The notes: generated by a model from the sequence alone, not told the origin. Counted from the stretch's first letter, positions 37,301-51,966 are shown. The stretch is 64,000 nucleotides of DNA from Oxytricha trifallax (GCA_000711775.1 ARYC01001303.1:48921-112920); one strand, 5' to 3'. A program made the numbers and translations.

Positions 37301-40300
37301 AAATTCTTTTGTTATAATATTTCTTACTTTGATTAAATCGTTTGTAAAACTAGACTTTGAATGAGTTTTTCTTATTTTTATTATTCGTTTATCATTTATA
37401 GTTATTGTAGAGAAACAAATATTTTAATAAAAATTAATTATATTAAAATTATTTACACTACAATACATAGTTAAATTGTTTTCATTTTTATCTTAATGTC
37501 CTTATTTGAATATTTGATTGTAGTATTCATTATTTTCAATGTGTATATGGCTGAAACATTAAATTTTAGAATATTTTTTAATAAAATAATTGAGAAATAT
37601 ATAAGAATTTGAAAAATAAATTGTAAATAAATATATAAATAATTATATTTGTGGAAGTTAATTTATTCCAATATTGGAAAGTAAATTATAAATCAGCTGA
37701 GATTATATTTGAGGTGCTATTTTATTGCATTTTGGTGTCAGTTATAAAATTACTTATAATCTTGTCATCAATTTGAATAAATAAATCAATAAAAATTATT
37801 AAACTTTAAGGAATGCGATAAAAATTATTGCCAAAATTGTAGAAAAGTTGATAATTAATTCAAAATATTATTAGCCTCATATTGTCCTATTGGTTTAAAC
37901 AAATGGAAGTACAACTAATTTTACAAATAATTTCATGATTATAATGAATTATAGTGTAAATATATTAGTTGGCTGTTTTTATTGATCCCAACATTTTCTT
38001 GATAAATATTCAATAGTGATTCAGGACTCTCATCTTTCATTTCACTATCAATCATTAATTGTTACAATCGAGATCCCATCCCCCCATACCCCCCACCCCC
38101 ATTAAAATATCCCATTTCATATCAAATTTTGTATCTACAGGGTCTAAATCGATCTCCTTCTTGACATCTCGATATTATAAACCCTATTTATGTAAATAAT
38201 TTTAATCTCGACATCATAGATCCTATTTTATGTATATAATTTAAAATTTATTTATTTTCACAATAGTGAAAATAAATCATATGAAATTAATTCTTTGTTA
38301 AGTTGCACGCTGTTTCTCAACCATATTACACAATAGCTTATGAAATATAAATTGAAAAACTTTTTCATATTCTTTTTAATGAAAGTAAAATTTTTATATA
38401 CTATGATACAAAAATATTTTTTAAAAAGTTTTTGTCCCTTAAATCAACTTCATTCGACATAATTCAAAGAAATAGTATGAGTAATTTTTAAGTTTTTATT
38501 TTCTTCATTTTTTTATAACAATTTTATCCATTATCATTTTTAAAAAATGAAGAAAATAAAAACTTAAAAATTACTCATACTATTTCTTTGAATTATGTCG
38601 AATGAAGTTGATTTATGGGACAAATATTTTTTAAAAAAATATTTTTGTATCATAGTATATAAAAATTTTACTTTCATTAAAAAGAATATGAAAAAGTTTT
38701 TCAATTTATATTTCATAAGCTATTGTGTAATATGGTTGAGAAACAGCGTGCAACTTAACAAAGAATTAATTTCATATGATTTATTTTCACTATTGTGAAA
38801 ATAAATAAATTTTAAATTATATACATAAAATAGGATCTATGATGTCGAGATTAAAATTATTTACATAAATAGGGTTTATAATATCGAGATGTCAAGAAGG
38901 AGATCGATTTAGACCCTGTAGATACAAAATTTGATATGAAATGGGATATTTTAATGGGGGTGGGGGGTATGGGGGGATGGGATCTCGATTGTAACAATTA
39001 ATATTAAATGAAATTTAAATTCCAACTTTATTTTAATTTAATTCTTGTTAAAATTATTGCTTTATTTACATTAAAACTTCTCGAACCTAAATAATTTTGA
39101 CACTTATTAATAAATTTCTGTAAATGTCAACATGAGACGTTTCAGATAAATTTGAATGATCACTCAGGAGATGTAGGTCGATAGTTGCGGCCTCAGTTTT
39201 CATATCTACATGCGCGTCTACAAAATTAATTGAAATATCTAAGCAATAATTACCATCTTCAATTTCCCTTCTTTAAGCTCAAAGAAAAAATTTATATACA
39301 GCAATTCCAAGAAAAAATTAACTAAATATTAATATTTAGTAGAGCTGAATGTAGCTTTAATTTAGGAATTTTCAAATAATTAGCATCTGATTACACAGTC
39401 TATTAAGAAATATAAGGATTAATTTTGATATTTATATGTAATTTATTTTATAATTTTGAGTAGTAACTTGGGATTTACTCTCGCTAATTGGTGAAGGTGT
39501 AGCACAGTTGGCTTTGTTGATGAGTCTTCTACGTGGTGTTTTAGAAAGGCACCCTGATTCAAGTTACTCCACTCTTTAAAATAAAATTCTATCATCGATA
39601 AATTAAGTGGGAAAGCATCAATTAAAGAGTATTTATATAAAAATTTCATTAAACTCTGATCATCTTGTGCTGATTTTTATCACTTAGGTAATTAACGTAC
39701 GTATCTGTAAAACTTCCGATATCCTCAGTAACACTTAATTAATTCCCTTCACTTTCATTCTGGTATTATCTAAATATAAACGATTCAAGTCAATTCTTGA
39801 AGATAATCAAGATCATACTCATAAGATCATAAATGGAATAATTTATTGCCTTAAATAGTTATGAAATGTTCTCTATTTCCATTAAAAAGGTCAAATCTAG
39901 TTATCATATATAATTATATATATCTGTCATAAAATTACTCTCATATTATTATGTTATAGTTTTTTCTAACAAATTAAAATAACTTATCAATAATTAGAAA
40001 CTGAAAATGGAAGTGATTATTTTGAGATGAGTTTAGCTAGAGTGGTTATGATGAAATTAATTGGTTAAGCTCATCAATACCATCATTTCTTGAGTTACAG
40101 CTCTTATTTAGATATCTTTGAGATTAGCAGCTATTGGGGGTGTAGCTCCTTATTGCAAAAATATAACATCAAAGAAATGGGCGATTTATGGTCAATTTTT
40201 ATAATTATGTAAATAATTGCATGAAAAATTGGATTAGTTTACAAATTTACGATTATTTAAAATTAATAATACAATTATAAAATACTTTTTTCTAAAAAAG

Positions 40301-40470
40301 ATAAAATTAAAATTTTAATCGTAAAAGTAGCGAACATAATCTATTAATATTATCTGATCGTCTCTTTGATATTAAAGTTACCGCTCTGTTTGATAAATGT
40401 TTGAATTTTCGGTATTTTAATTTTGGGGTTTTTATTAGACTCTCGAATAATCCTTCTCGCATTTGAAGAT
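34389..40470 (-). CDS. FCP1/NIF-family (CTD-like) protein phosphatase, many MDSs
   Basis: The catalytic domain is clear. The DxDxT motif lies in KTLVLDMDETLIHCSLEP (~36230-36170). It is followed by YVAYRPYLIHFLEKV (~35825), VVFTAS (~35670), DKIDPYHKYFSYRLYRDSC (~35600), FVKDLSALGRDLSQTIIVDN (~35390-35330), AFGYYS (~35270), NGIPIPSYFG (~34960) and a last helix ending QDLCAD at TGA 34389-34391. Joins use TTAAGTG, TAACT, TC, ATT and TTT pointers. These enzymes dephosphorylate Ser/Thr, classically on the RNA polymerase II tail. Upstream coding segments continue to 40470 (FVDAHVDMKTEAATIDLHLL, CLSKTPRRRLINKANC, TPPIAANLKDIQIRAVTQEM), giving a long disordered N-terminus. One IES holds a 949-bp foldback. 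The 5' side runs into a TBE without an obvious start codon. Confidence 0.8.
38054..39002. repeat. 949-bp foldback: two ~460-bp inverted arms, 29-bp loop
   Basis: The arms 38054-38512 and 38542-39002 are near-perfect reverse complements, differing by a few bases around 38420-38440. The outer ends are GTTACAATCGAGATCCC plus a C-rich run (CCCCCCATACCCCCCACCCCC). The flanking AATT/TTAA is palindromic, so the target duplication is ambiguous. No reading frame of substance was seen (a 67-codon frame at 38595-38798 is an artefact of the palindrome). It lies in an IES of the phosphatase gene. The terminus resembles that of the nested element at 20615-21848. Confidence 0.9.
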
Positions 40471-40605
40471 TAATTTTATTCAAACCCCAAAACCCCTTAG
40501 TGAGGTTTATAAGTGCTTTGATTTGTAGGGTATAGTTGGGGTCTTATTCGGCTTAGTAGAGAAATTAGGCAAATTTACAAAATGAGAAATAGAAATAAGC
40601 GAAAT

Positions 40606-41642
40606 TTAGGGTCGATTTATGATGAGTAATATTTAGATTTACTGCTTAAGCTTAGGTATGGTACGTGGATTAATATAGACTAAGCCAAACCTGTACTAAA
40701 TTATGCAGCAATAGCAAAGTTATTACGCAAGAGTGCCTCAACAATTAGGTATCACTGCTTGCTAGCTGTTTAGCATTTAATCCTGGTTGTTGAACGCATC
40801 CTGCAAGAAAATAAAAGTTCTCTCAGGCTCATATTGACTTCCTCTGCGACTCGAAGACTTTGAAGTATTGCACACTTTCCATTAGACTAGCGAGCTGTGA
40901 TGTTGCATCGCAGGTTTCCTACATGCGTATCTCTCCTTAGACTATAGCCAATATCTATAGAAGAAATGGGATTACATTCAAGACTGTCAACAGAGTGAAG
41001 AGAGTGATTGATTTTACAGTGCCATTTTATAGTAATAATTTAAAATATATATATGATTAAATGCAGAGAGCTATTACTAAAAACATCAAGTTCATACACG
41101 CTGATGAAGCTATATTCACCTTCAACACCTTTATTAATAAGTCTTGGTATAAGAAGTATGATAATATAGAAGTCTATGATTAAAAAGTAAAGGTAGTCAC
41201 CCATGCAATTTTAGCTGGTATAAGTGAAGATTCAGGCCTAGAGAGTTATGATATTCACCCTCGCTCTATTAAGCGAGAGTAGTATATAGAGTTCCTACAT
41301 AAGCTCAGAGAGAAGTATAGTAAACAAGAGATCATCCTGTTTGTAGATAACCTCTCAGTTCATAAGACGAAGGAGTCTAAGAAAGCTTATGAAAAGCTAA
41401 ACATAACTCCTGTATACAACGTTCCTTATAGCCCTTAATTTAATGGAATTGAATTCTACTGGAGTTAAATCAAGACTCACTACAAGAAGCTGCTGCTGTA
41501 TCATCTTATGCATGACTTGCCCATCGATACAGTAGACTTAATTCAAAGCAGCTGTAAGAGAGTGAGCGTAGATAAGACAACAGTCTGTGCGAGAGAGGCA
41601 AGATTGAATGCTTATTAATAAGTCTTAGACTTAAATGAATGA
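40606..41642 (+). pseudogene. TBE DDE transposase with N-terminal frame breaks
   Basis: From about 40920 to TGA 41640-41642 one frame is open: NRVKRVIDFTVPFYSN, HADEA (first catalytic Asp, ~41100), FVDNLSVHKT (second Asp, ~41340), NGIEFYWSQIK (Glu, ~41445) and a C-terminus ending LDLNE. This is the Tc1/IS630-like DDE pattern of TBE transposases. The N-terminal third is interrupted: the frame shifts near 40770-40800 and again around 40868-40925, relative to the copy at 22340. The start codon is uncertain; 40606 is approximate. It converges with the 22-kDa ORF, whose stop lies 6 bp away. Confidence 0.75.
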
Positions 41643-41648
41643 AATAGT

Positions 41649-42431
41649 TCACATATTAAATGGACTCTTAAAAGTATTAGGCTTCACTTTCTTTTCTTCT
41701 TATTAATGCTTGACTAAGTATCTTCTCTTACTACCATCTCCTGCATCTATGTTCATTTCATCTGGTTTTTAGACATCTTTATAAAGCCTCTTGCTCACCT
41801 CATAAATTGTCTGAGACTTTCTTTCTCTGTGAACCTTTGCATGCTCTTTCATAAGATATATGCCAGTCCCAAATTTTCCTACAAAGTTAAATATCAAAGC
41901 TTACTTGAAAGTTAAGGATGCTTCTTAAGTTCCTCTAGCCAAGCTGAGCCTATTAGAATGACTTGCTTTTTCTAATCTTCAGGAGAGATAGAATATCGTT
42001 TCTTATGTGCTTCTTCAATTATTTCCCTGAGATAATCCTCTTTTATTGTACCAAGAACACCAAAGAAAAAGTTCCTCTCTGAAAGTTTTTAGAGAGTTGT
42101 TTCTTGGTAGGAACGTAAACTACCACTTCATCATCTTACATGGCATCCTCATAAAGATTAGTGACTGAAATCTCAGGGTAGTTGAGAATATCGATTAGTT
42201 TAATCTCTTTATTTATAAAAGCTTTCTTCTCCTAACAAAGTATTGCTTTCAAGAATGAAATTTTGGTACCATCCATCGTTGGAAGGAATAAACCAACTGT
42301 ATAAGATGTTAACAGTCATCAAGTTATCTTACCATGTAAAGTTAGATATCGATAGAGATCTTCCTTACTTCTGAATCTTGAATCATTTCTTGAGCCTCGA
42401 CTCTTTTCATTTGATCATTGAGTGATTCCAT
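41649..42431 (-). pseudogene. TBE 22-kDa ORF with an early 1-bp frameshift
   Basis: The start at 42431 gives MESLNDQMKRVEAQEM. The sequence then loses one base relative to the copies at 19576 and 63800 (about 42378-42390), shifting the frame. Further down the frame matches the intact copy, with two intron-like GT-AG gaps, and ends at TGA 41649-41651. The protein's function is unknown; it is a standard TBE component. Confidence 0.7.
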
Positions 42432-42999
42432 CTTTGTTCCTCTTCCTATTAATGAATTTCAAATTATAATTTATAGACTTCTGGATCCTATTGTTTAAAA
42501 ACTTACTATTAAATATGGGCATCTTATAGGAGGTCAACCCTGTAAAGATACGTGGAGAAAGTTCCCAGAAGCTGCAACAAACTTCAGAGATGGAGCTCCA
42601 TTTTTATCAATTTTGTTCCATTAAATTAGTACTAAATTTGTTTAAATTTAATTAGTACCGGTACTAAAACCGTTTAAATTTAATTGGTACCAATTTAATA
42701 GTACCAAAACTTAATTAGTACCTAGTTTTAATCCAGTGAAGTTTTAATGAAAAAGTTCCAATCTGGTTTAAAACTTAATTGGTACCAGTACCAACCTGAA
42801 CTTTATCTGAGTTGGTACCAGAATCAAAATTATTAAGAGTAAAATAACGAAAATTATACTTATAAACTGAGTATAAAAATATGAAGTCTTAGAGCTTAGA
42901 TAAAACCATCATTTATGCTGTTGCAACTCCTATATAGTCAAGATATAGCTATAGAGGTTTTAAGATCTTTATAATAGAAATTTAAATTTGAATTTAAAC

Positions 43000-44444
43000 A
43001 TGGCGGTCAACTTAAATCGTAGAGCGGCACTATTAGGAGCAGGTCAATCAATGCTCAACTTTGGCTCCACTAAAAAGCCTGAAATCATCTATGTTGAGAG
43101 GGAGGTAGAGCTAAGAGCTCTTGAATTTGAAGCAGAGGTTTTTATCATAGAAGTATTAAACCAGAGTGAGAGTGAGAGTGCAGAGATAGGGGTTTAAACT
43201 TAAATTGATTATGTTGAGGAGCTAAAAGAACAGCAACCAATCGAAAAGATAAAACATATTAATGTTAAGACTGCCAGAATCATTTCTCAACTAAACAAAG
43301 CTTGAAGAGACACCTTAAAGAGGTACACTCTGGCAAAGCCAAGATCTATTTCAAGCATGAAAAGGTAGATTGTAGGTATTAGTGCACGATATGCATGAAA
43401 TCATATACTCACTCGCTAAAGTTAAAAGGCATATGCAAAAGCATCACCTCAGCAAATTCTTGATTGAAAATTAAGAGACTAAAAAATTAGTACCAACTAA
43501 AAGAAAATCTAATACTCTTGAATAATAAAGATAGCAGCAGGAGAAACACAAGAGGCAGAAGCGATTTGAATCGATGAACCAGCCAGTAGGCAATACAATC
43601 TTAGCATGCTTCTAAGCGAAAGCTATGAATATACCAGCCTTAAATTCAGTTGATCACAGCACTTGTATTGAAATTACTAGAATATAAACGTGCCTGCAAA
43701 ACCAAATCTTATAGTAGTTGATGAGTATGCATACAAGGCGTATCCATTCAGTTATCTTATTAAGAACCAACAGTATTAAAACGAGTTTGCTAATTAATAC
43801 TTGGTTCTTAGAGAGGCCTAAAGAAAAGATTGCAAGAATATGCTTAAGTTAGATGGTGTCATATTAAGTTATGGTTTTATTGCACTAAGACTCAAGAAAT
43901 TTGAAATGACTTTGAGAGACTATCTCTATCATAATCAATACCCCGATGATTGAAACGATATAATTTCAGATATGATAAAGGGTGTCAAGGAGTCGCATGA
44001 ATTTGGGTACGTTCATAGAGATTTAAAGCCTGAAAATGTAATGCTGAATCTCTGCCCTTTAGAAGTCGTAGTTATCGATTTCAATAGAGCCTTAAGATAA
44101 GAGATAGTAACTTTAGCAAAGGTTCTTGGCACTCCTGGCTACTTCCCAATAAGAGAAATGGACGAATGGATCAGTTTAGTGGGATGAATGGGCATTAGCT
44201 GCTATAATTTTAGAGAGTGGAATGCATGTCTTACTATGGTACCAAATAAGAGAAATAATCAATAAGTTTAGCAAGTAAGCATATAAAACAGGACGATATC
44301 CGCAAAGAAATCAAACAGATTGTAGACATGATAATTGTAAGAGCACCATAATATCCAAGATAATCCTTAGACGATTTACTTGAACCACTATAGAGAGCTA
44401 GATTCAAGAGATACAATAAAGACAAGCAGATAAAATTTGTTTGA
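43000..44444 (+). pseudogene. TBE 57-kDa ORF: C2H2 zinc finger plus kinase-like domain, frame-damaged
   Basis: The start at 43000 gives MAVNLNRRAALLGAGQS; an ATG 12 bp upstream is not conserved in the other copies. A C2H2 finger (CTICMKSYTHSLKVKRHM) lies near 43395. The kinase-like half has VHRDLKPENVMLNL (~44010), DFNRA in place of the usual DFG (~44078) and GTPGYFP (~44130), ending KQIKFV at TGA 44442-44444. Frame breaks lie near 43290-43310 and 44150-44200. HRDLKPEN is intact but DFN suggests altered metal binding, so it may be a pseudokinase even in intact copies. Confidence 0.75.
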
Positions 44445-44639
44445 GTTAAATCGCCTAATAATTATTAAATATACTTAAAATTCACATAAAACCTGCACTT
44501 TCTCTACTAACTCCAATAAGACCCCAACTTTACCCTACAAATCAAAGCACTTATAAACCTTACTAAGGGGTTTTGGGGTTTTGATTGTTTAATGTATTCC
44601 AAATATAATAAGTTCGTCATTTTATTATAATGAAAAAAA

Positions 44640-45898
44640 AGAGTTGATAAAATAAAAATAATTGGGCATATATCTCTCTAACTAAGTATTGTTTAACTTT
44701 CACAGGGAAATGTTTCCCCATACTGTTTATTTATTGCTCTGTTATTGTTCATATGGGCTTGCAAGGTTCAATATTGCGAATTTAAATTTATAAAAGATGT
44801 ATTAAATTTGATAATTTCTTTTAAATTTGCAATTAATAGAAGGAATTCTTATTAAATATCAATAAGAAGCTTAAAAAATACTTCTTTTTAAGTGATAAGT
44901 AGAAATTAATTTAGTTTGAATTGTAATATTATATTATTATTATTAGGCAATCAGCACAGCAATTAAATACTTATTGATATAAAATTTGTTACTTTTTTAA
45001 AGTGCATTTCTTACCTTTAATTCTTAATATCAAACGTTACTTTATTTAGTCACATATAATATTAAAATATATTCTTGTTATTTATTCTTTATAGGTATAC
45101 CATATGATTATTTGTAGTAGGAGAGAACATTAAAAAAAGCATAATGCAATAAAAAAGAAAAATTATATATATATTAAATTATAAAACTGAAAAATATATG
45201 AAGAGGGGAATGACCCACTTCTCTCTATTATATAAATTTTAATTCACTTGATCGATAGCAAGTCTTATACTTTTCAATCATCTCTTGCATCTTTGAACTT
45301 GTTGTTGTAATTTGACTAATATATATATAATTTTAATGGTGGAAAATTAATACTGGGGCAAATGCCACCCAGATAGATAAATCAGATAGTTTAAAATTTT
45401 GATTTTTTATTCATCCGACTCTAATTTGCCTAAAATATCAACTATTATGTGTAGGCTTAATAGAATTATGAGCATATGTACTATTATAATTACTCACAAT
45501 ACATTTAATTGTAATTAAGAGCAATTCACTAGTGATATTTCAAGTTATTATTTTTAATCTACATATTGCGCTTTGAATTGTTCCACCTGCTTCTACCAAA
45601 GTGCTTCTATATGTAAATTAATCCACAAGGCTCATCTGCGATTAGTAAATGTGCTGAAAATAAAACATATTAAAAGGGTGTGACATTAAATTACTTTTAC
45701 GTTTATGGTTATTTTTTAGAAAGTCTTTTTAATCCAATTTTTGAATATTTTTCAAAAATATTTTATACCTCCCTCCTATATATTTGTCTATCCACAACAT
45801 TATTTTCTTGCAATTCAACTAGCAATCTGGTAAATGTGAAGAAATATATGTAAATTATCATATTTAATATTGTAAAATGTGAAGGAGTGTTGAGCCAT
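44640..45898 (-). CDS. Unrecognised protein, 5' MDS series ending at a TBE
   Basis: The start at 45898 (MAQHSFTF) joins through an unusually long 10-bp pointer (CTTCACATTT) to TRLLVELQENNVVDRQIY, then through ATATAG to RSTLVEAGGTIQSAIC. Further minus-strand coding segments carry LGKLESDEQKIKILNYLIYL (~45440-45330), KMQEMIEKYKTCYRSSELK (~45300-45230) and NNNRAINKQYGETFPCESQ (~44740-44680). No TGA is met before the TBE end at 44583, and no start codon is evident for the phosphatase segments on the other side. It may therefore be the N-terminal part of the phosphatase gene with the TBE in an IES, or a separate gene. The function is unknown. Confidence 0.5.
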
Positions 45899-46251
45899 AG
45901 TATATTTAAGCCAATGCTCTCATATCATCTTATTGCTATCTGAGTCTTGAATTAATTTTAACTTTTATTTCAACTAATTTACAATTTGCACTATTATTAT
46001 TTATTAAACTTAGGATTGAACTTTAAAATATTTAATTAAATTTATTGGAAAGCTTTTTATAAAGTTAAAGGATTAAACAAAACTTTATATAAGGTTAATT
46101 GATATAGTAAGCAATCTATTAAGGTAAATTACTAAAACCCTTAAACAACTTAAATTAATTTTCCTCACATGACTTTATTATAGCTTCATGTATATATAAT
46201 TGTAATAGGATTTCATATTACATTGTGAAGAAAGAATTGAGTACAAAATGA

Positions 46252-46324
46252 TGCAATAACCGGGATTCGAACCCGGGTCGAGTACACTGGACGTTACCCA
46301 TCGTAACCACTAGAATATTAATGC
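46252..46324 (-). tRNA. Degenerate tRNA-like sequence (pseudo-tRNA candidate)
   Basis: The minus strand reads like a 73-nt tRNA. The T arm is canonical (CCGGG TTCGAAT CCCGG, a good internal B box), and the D-loop region is TTCTAGTGGTTA (A-box-like). An acceptor stem GCATTAA/TTATTGC pairs with one T-T mismatch. The anticodon arm can pair GGGTA with TACTC, but this leaves a 10-nt loop instead of 7, so no anticodon can be assigned with confidence. It is probably a pseudogene or tRNA-derived relic. Confidence 0.5.
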
Positions 46325-46654
46325 GTCTTACACCCCTATCATAAAATTGTCCCCTCTATGGCAAAATGTAACCAAAACACAGGCCTTTCTGCAAATTTAG
46401 AATGTCCTCAATCAAACATTTCTCTCCAAACATTATCTCGATATTTCTAATTTTAAGATCAAAATCGGAATACGAAACTACAGATTCCCTTTTAAGGATA
46501 TAGAGAATCAGAAAGTTTATAAAAAATGATAGCAATTAATTTATTAAAAATTAAAACATCAAAGTTATTTTATATATCAGATATTTTTAATACTACTACA
46601 AAAGAAGCTAACAAATTTTTCAAACGTTAAAAAAAAGGTTTTCTATTTTAGGGC

Positions 46655-49759
<3,105 letters not shown>

Positions 49760-50656
49760 GATTAATAAGCTGTTATCAATCAGATGGTCGTTCACTGCTC
49801 TTATACTGTTTTATATTTGCTAGGTATTGAACAATAATAAATATTAACATATTTACTCATTAAATAATAAGCTCTAAAATATCTAGATATATTAAAATAC
49901 CTTAAATTTAAATTATAATAAAAACATTTTAATCATTTAAATTTAATTTTTAATACTGATAGATTAGCCTTTTTAATTACTATTTGCGGTTCTATTTTAA
50001 GACATCGGATTTTATTAGTGAGACAAAATAAAAATACATCTAAGAATAAATTAAATTAAGAATTATTATTAAAATATCATTGCTATTATTTAATGAAGAC
50101 TACTGATCACGATTGCTCGCGATATTTTAGTTTTTGGTAGAAGGAGTAATATTGCTAAAATACAATAAAAAATTATTTTTATTTTGAATTAATTCATATA
50201 ATAAAATTGAAATTCTTGATTATATAATCAATATTATTTCTTTCCATTAGATTTTAATTTATAATTTTAATTACATCCAGCATTTCTCTATACTTATAAA
50301 CTTTTCCATATAAAATAGGAACATAAAAAAATTGAAATTCGATTTTATTATATATTTTTTTTTATATGATGATATGATAAACAAGATGTTAAGAAATTAG
50401 ATTGATGATTATATTTAGATTAAGAATAGAAGAAATGTCTCAAATTTTTAAGCTATTTTTCTTAAAAAATTATAATCCAGCCCAAGATTAATTGTGAAAT
50501 TTAACAATTAGAAATTGTACTTTATAAAAAACAATTGTGAATTAAGTTTTTAAGTTAAGATTATATAATTAATATCAAGAGTTAGTGATTGAATAAGTTA
50601 ATTTTAAAGTTTTTTTAGGTTTATTATAATTAAATTTTTGTGAATTGAAAGAAGAA
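49760..50656. other. AT-rich spacer between divergent genes
   Basis: This holds the presumed 5' flanks of the minus-strand kinase gene and the plus-strand EF-hand gene. No conserved motif, repeat or coding segment could be supported. Confidence 0.4.
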
Positions 50657-51001
50657 ATGTCAGACATCGACTAAATCATTGAAAAGTGCATTGACGACAT
50701 CTGGAAGACCTACGACAAGGACAACAGTGGTTTCCTCGACAAGGCTGAGACCAAGGCTTTCGTCAAGAACACCCTCACATTATTTTGAATAATTCACTTA
50801 TAATAATTAGTGTCTTTAAACTTTGAGTATTATCAGATATTGGGGTACAATTTATGAAATATAATCACCGAAATGGGAGAGAATGGTGAGTTCTCCGAAT
50901 CTGACTTCGAGGCCTGCTTCAAGGAATTCGACAAGGACGGAAATGGCACCATCTCAAGAGACGAGATGAAGGTCTTCATCAAGAAGGTCGCTGGACTCTG
51001 A
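50657..51001 (+). CDS. Small two-EF-hand calcium-binding protein
   Basis: The start at 50657 (MSDIDQIIEKCIDDIWKTYD) and stop at TGA 50999-51001 give 84 residues after removal of one 90-bp IES (50779-50868, pointer TCAC). Two canonical EF loops are visible: DKDNSGFLDKAE and DKDGNGTISRDE, each with Asp at positions 1 and 3 and Glu at 12. It is similar in size to small ciliate calmodulin-like proteins with a single EF-hand pair. The MDSs are much richer in G and C than any neighbour and use C-ending codons strongly, as is usual for highly expressed ciliate genes. It is probably a cytosolic calcium sensor or buffer. Confidence 0.9.
50779..50868 (+). other. 90-bp IES with TCAC pointer
   Basis: TCAC at 50775-50778 and 50865-50868. 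Joining gives KNTLTEMGENGEF across the border. If retained, an in-frame TGA follows within four codons. It lacks GT-AG ends, so it is an IES rather than an intron. Confidence 0.85.
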
Positions 51002-51912
51002 GCACCCTCAGAAGCCTATTGGCTCACCAACCAAGCTGATAAATTCCTTAAAACCTTTACTGAAACAATATCTCTTGTATTCCATTCTACCCTCATCTCA
51101 TTAATCCCTAAAATGTTATAATTATTTAACCAACTTGTCATTAAGGTGTTTTAGAAATCATATTCTCGTATATTTGCTTTAAAAATATTCTTATACTATT
51201 AACTTTGAATGGGATGATGTCTCGATTGAAACGCGTATCTTTCTTCTATTTTCGTGATTACTTGTGTTTTTTCCTCTCTACTTTTAAACTATGTATTTAA
51301 TATGCGCTTATCTTAATAAAGATTCACATTTTTCTTTTATTCCTAAATTTCCAATCTCATAAACTATTAAATTCTGATTTTATTCAAATTTTATACGTAC
51401 TCAAAGTTTAAGTACCTTGTTAACTCCATATATCAATGAGAGTTCTATCTTATTTTGATTTCTTACATATGCACATTCTATCATATTGATAATCATTAAA
51501 AAATATAAGATTAGAGAGAAATAAATTCATAGAATTATTATATTAACAAATCACATTTAATATTAAACTTTAATATTAAAAACTGGTAAGAATTCCAATT
51601 CATTTTAATATAATTCTTATGAAATTATCGATTTGGAACATTTATGTAAAAAAGAATCATTTCATTAATAATAATTAACTACAAAATTTATAATACTCAA
51701 ATTTTAGTTTTCCTTAAATTGATTTAAATATCATGCTTAACTTATAAAATTTAATATTCTATAAAAAATGGATTTAAGTGTGAATACTCAATTAAAAGGA
51801 CTGGTATAAAAACCAGAAATGATTTAAGATTAAGGACTTCAAACACTAATAAATGGGGCATTTGATAAAATATAAATGCTATTCTATAATCTAATTTATT
51901 TTGGAGAAATCA

Positions 51913-51966
<54 letters not shown>

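Larger units (their letters stand above)
40481..44583. mobile_element. Near-complete TBE transposon with ATT target duplication
   Basis: The left end CAAACCCCAAAACCCC (40481) and right end GGGGTTTTGGGGTTTTG (ending 44583) are inverted telomere-like termini, followed by matching subterminal sequence (TAGGGTATAGTTGGGGTC / GACCCCAACTTTACCCTA). ATT flanks both sides (40478-40480 and 44584-44586). The length of 4,103 bp fits TBEs. It contains a transposase (plus), a 22-kDa ORF (minus) and a 57-kDa ORF (plus), all with some frame damage. It is inserted between minus-strand coding segments and is expected to be eliminated from the macronucleus. Confidence 0.95.

Noticed and set aside
38595-38798. 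Plus-strand 67-codon frame
   Set aside because: It lies wholly in one arm of the foldback, is AT-rich, and has no coding character.
40410-40437. CCCCAAAA-like sequence read as a second telomere-like end paired with 33967
   Set aside because: On the minus strand it falls in a good coding segment (RRIIRESNKNPKIKIPK), so the match is coincidental; no subterminal TBE sequence follows.
51913-51966. AAT repeats as a CRISPR-like or regulatory array
   Set aside because: Plain trinucleotide microsatellite; the genome is eukaryotic and no spacer structure exists.
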